Assembly: GCA_946481205.1 (NCBI GenBank) | Contig: CAMLNB010000190.1 | Span: 1-6,872 of the forward strand | Length of the DNA: 6,872 nt | Direction: 5' to 3' | DNA from: an uncultured Kangiella sp. | Lineage (GTDB): Bacteria > Pseudomonadota > Gammaproteobacteria > Enterobacterales > DSM-103792 | Shown: piece by piece, positions 6,289-6,872 of the stretch | Layout of the letters: each line of letters begins with the position of its first letter | Numbering within the stretch: position 1 is the stretch's first letter | Notes under the pieces: generated by a model | Told to the model about the DNA's origin: nothing | The model's input: the letters and a program-made list of their open reading frames with translations, nothing else | The model's database searches: none | Position numbers and translations under genes: made by a program

Positions 6289-6872
6289 ATGACCGACAAG
6301 GCATTGGAAGCGCTGTATCCCGTTGAAGGCGAAAGCCGCTTGATTGCCATCAAGCTGGCGGAAGCGCGGCAGTTGTTCAATACCCTCGATCCGGCGCCGT
6401 TTCATATGCGCGAACTGGATGCCGAAGCAGCGGCCTGGCTGCTTGACGCCGGCCGTGAACTGCGCCGTGAACGCCAGATCAAAATCGTGCTGTATTTGCC
6501 AGCGCCAGACCCGCGTATCAGCGATGACGATATGCGTGCGGCGATTCGCCATTATTTCCATTACCGAGCAATGAAATACCGGCAGCAGCTGCGCCATCTG
6601 TTTCGTATTGGCCGGCAGTCATTGCTGGTGGGCATCGGTTTTCTGGTGATCTGCGATTTGATTGCCCGTTATCTTTTAGTGGGGCCGGCTGAACATCTCG
6701 GCATGATTCGCACCGGCGTCAGCATTCTCGGCTGGGTCGCGATGTGGAAACCGGTGGAAATTTTTCTCTATGAGTGGTGGCCGCTTCGGCAAGATGAGCG
6801 CACCTGCGAAAAACTGATGACGGCGCCGATGGAAGTGCGCGAGCGCAAACCGGGCAGCGTCATCAGCGCCTA
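6289..6872 (+). CDS. Conserved hypothetical two-pass membrane protein
   Basis: The visible frame has 194 codons and then the bases TA, so it either stops at the next base (TAA or TAG) or continues with Tyr. Residues 1-104 form a soluble, charged region with YPVEGESRLI (10-19), QLFNTLDPAPF (28-38) and IVLYLPAP (66-73). Two hydrophobic segments follow, about 111-132 and 139-163, separated by a short loop, then a charged tail. The first part lacks a signal peptide, so both ends probably face the cytoplasm with a hairpin in the membrane. The pattern of an N-terminal LDPxPF motif, a basic YRxxxxRxxLR stretch and two helices is recalled from uncharacterised bacterial proteins; no function is known to me. 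It is separated from the tRNA by a terminator and appears to be its own unit or the first gene of an operon continuing to the right. Confidence 0.85.
   Translation, partial: MTDKALEALYPVEGESRLIAIKLAEARQLFNTLDPAPFHMRELDAEAAAWLLDAGRELRRERQIKIVLYLPAPDPRISDDDMRAAIRHYFHYRAMKYRQQLRHLFRIGRQSLLVGIGFLVICDLIARYLLVGPAEHLGMIRTGVSILGWVAMWKPVEIFLYEWWPLRQDERTCEKLMTAPMEVRERKPGSVISA

Overview
The window reads as GC-rich chromosomal DNA from a Gram-negative proteobacterium, most likely a gammaproteobacterium. The pointers are a periplasmic two-component sensor with a Sec-type signal, a YibF-like glutathione transferase, a tRNA gene with encoded CCA, and recognisable sigma-70-like promoter elements. The genus cannot be told from sequence alone. 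No insertion sequence, phage gene, CRISPR array or integration scar was seen.

Layout. From base 1 to 4221 on the minus strand lies one very large open gene, cut by the left edge. Its 1407 visible residues form a single-chain signalling machine: signal peptide, fourteen propeller-blade repeats (two seven-bladed beta-propellers), a Y_Y_Y domain, one membrane segment, a histidine kinase core, a receiver domain and a class III nucleotide cyclase domain. A 181-bp divergent intergenic region separates it from a plus-strand HDOD signalling protein (4403-5260). A glutathione S-transferase of the YibF type follows (5364-5978). Next come a tRNA-Ala with anticodon CGC (6066-6141), with its own promoter and a strong intrinsic terminator, and then a small two-pass membrane protein of unknown function (from 6289) that runs to the last base.

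How the genes may work together. The hybrid sensor appears built to detect a periplasmic ligand, pass phosphate from His858 to Asp1157 within one chain, and control production of a cyclic nucleotide by its own C-terminal domain. Comparable propeller hybrid sensors usually end in a DNA-binding domain, so a cyclase output is the most notable point in the window. The cyclase keeps both metal-binding aspartates, but its base-selecting positions (Glu1323, Arg1400) differ from the usual adenylate cyclase residues, so its product is an open question. The adjacent divergent HDOD gene is a plausible functional partner, but only position supports this. The GST, tRNA and membrane-protein genes look like independent housekeeping or accessory units.
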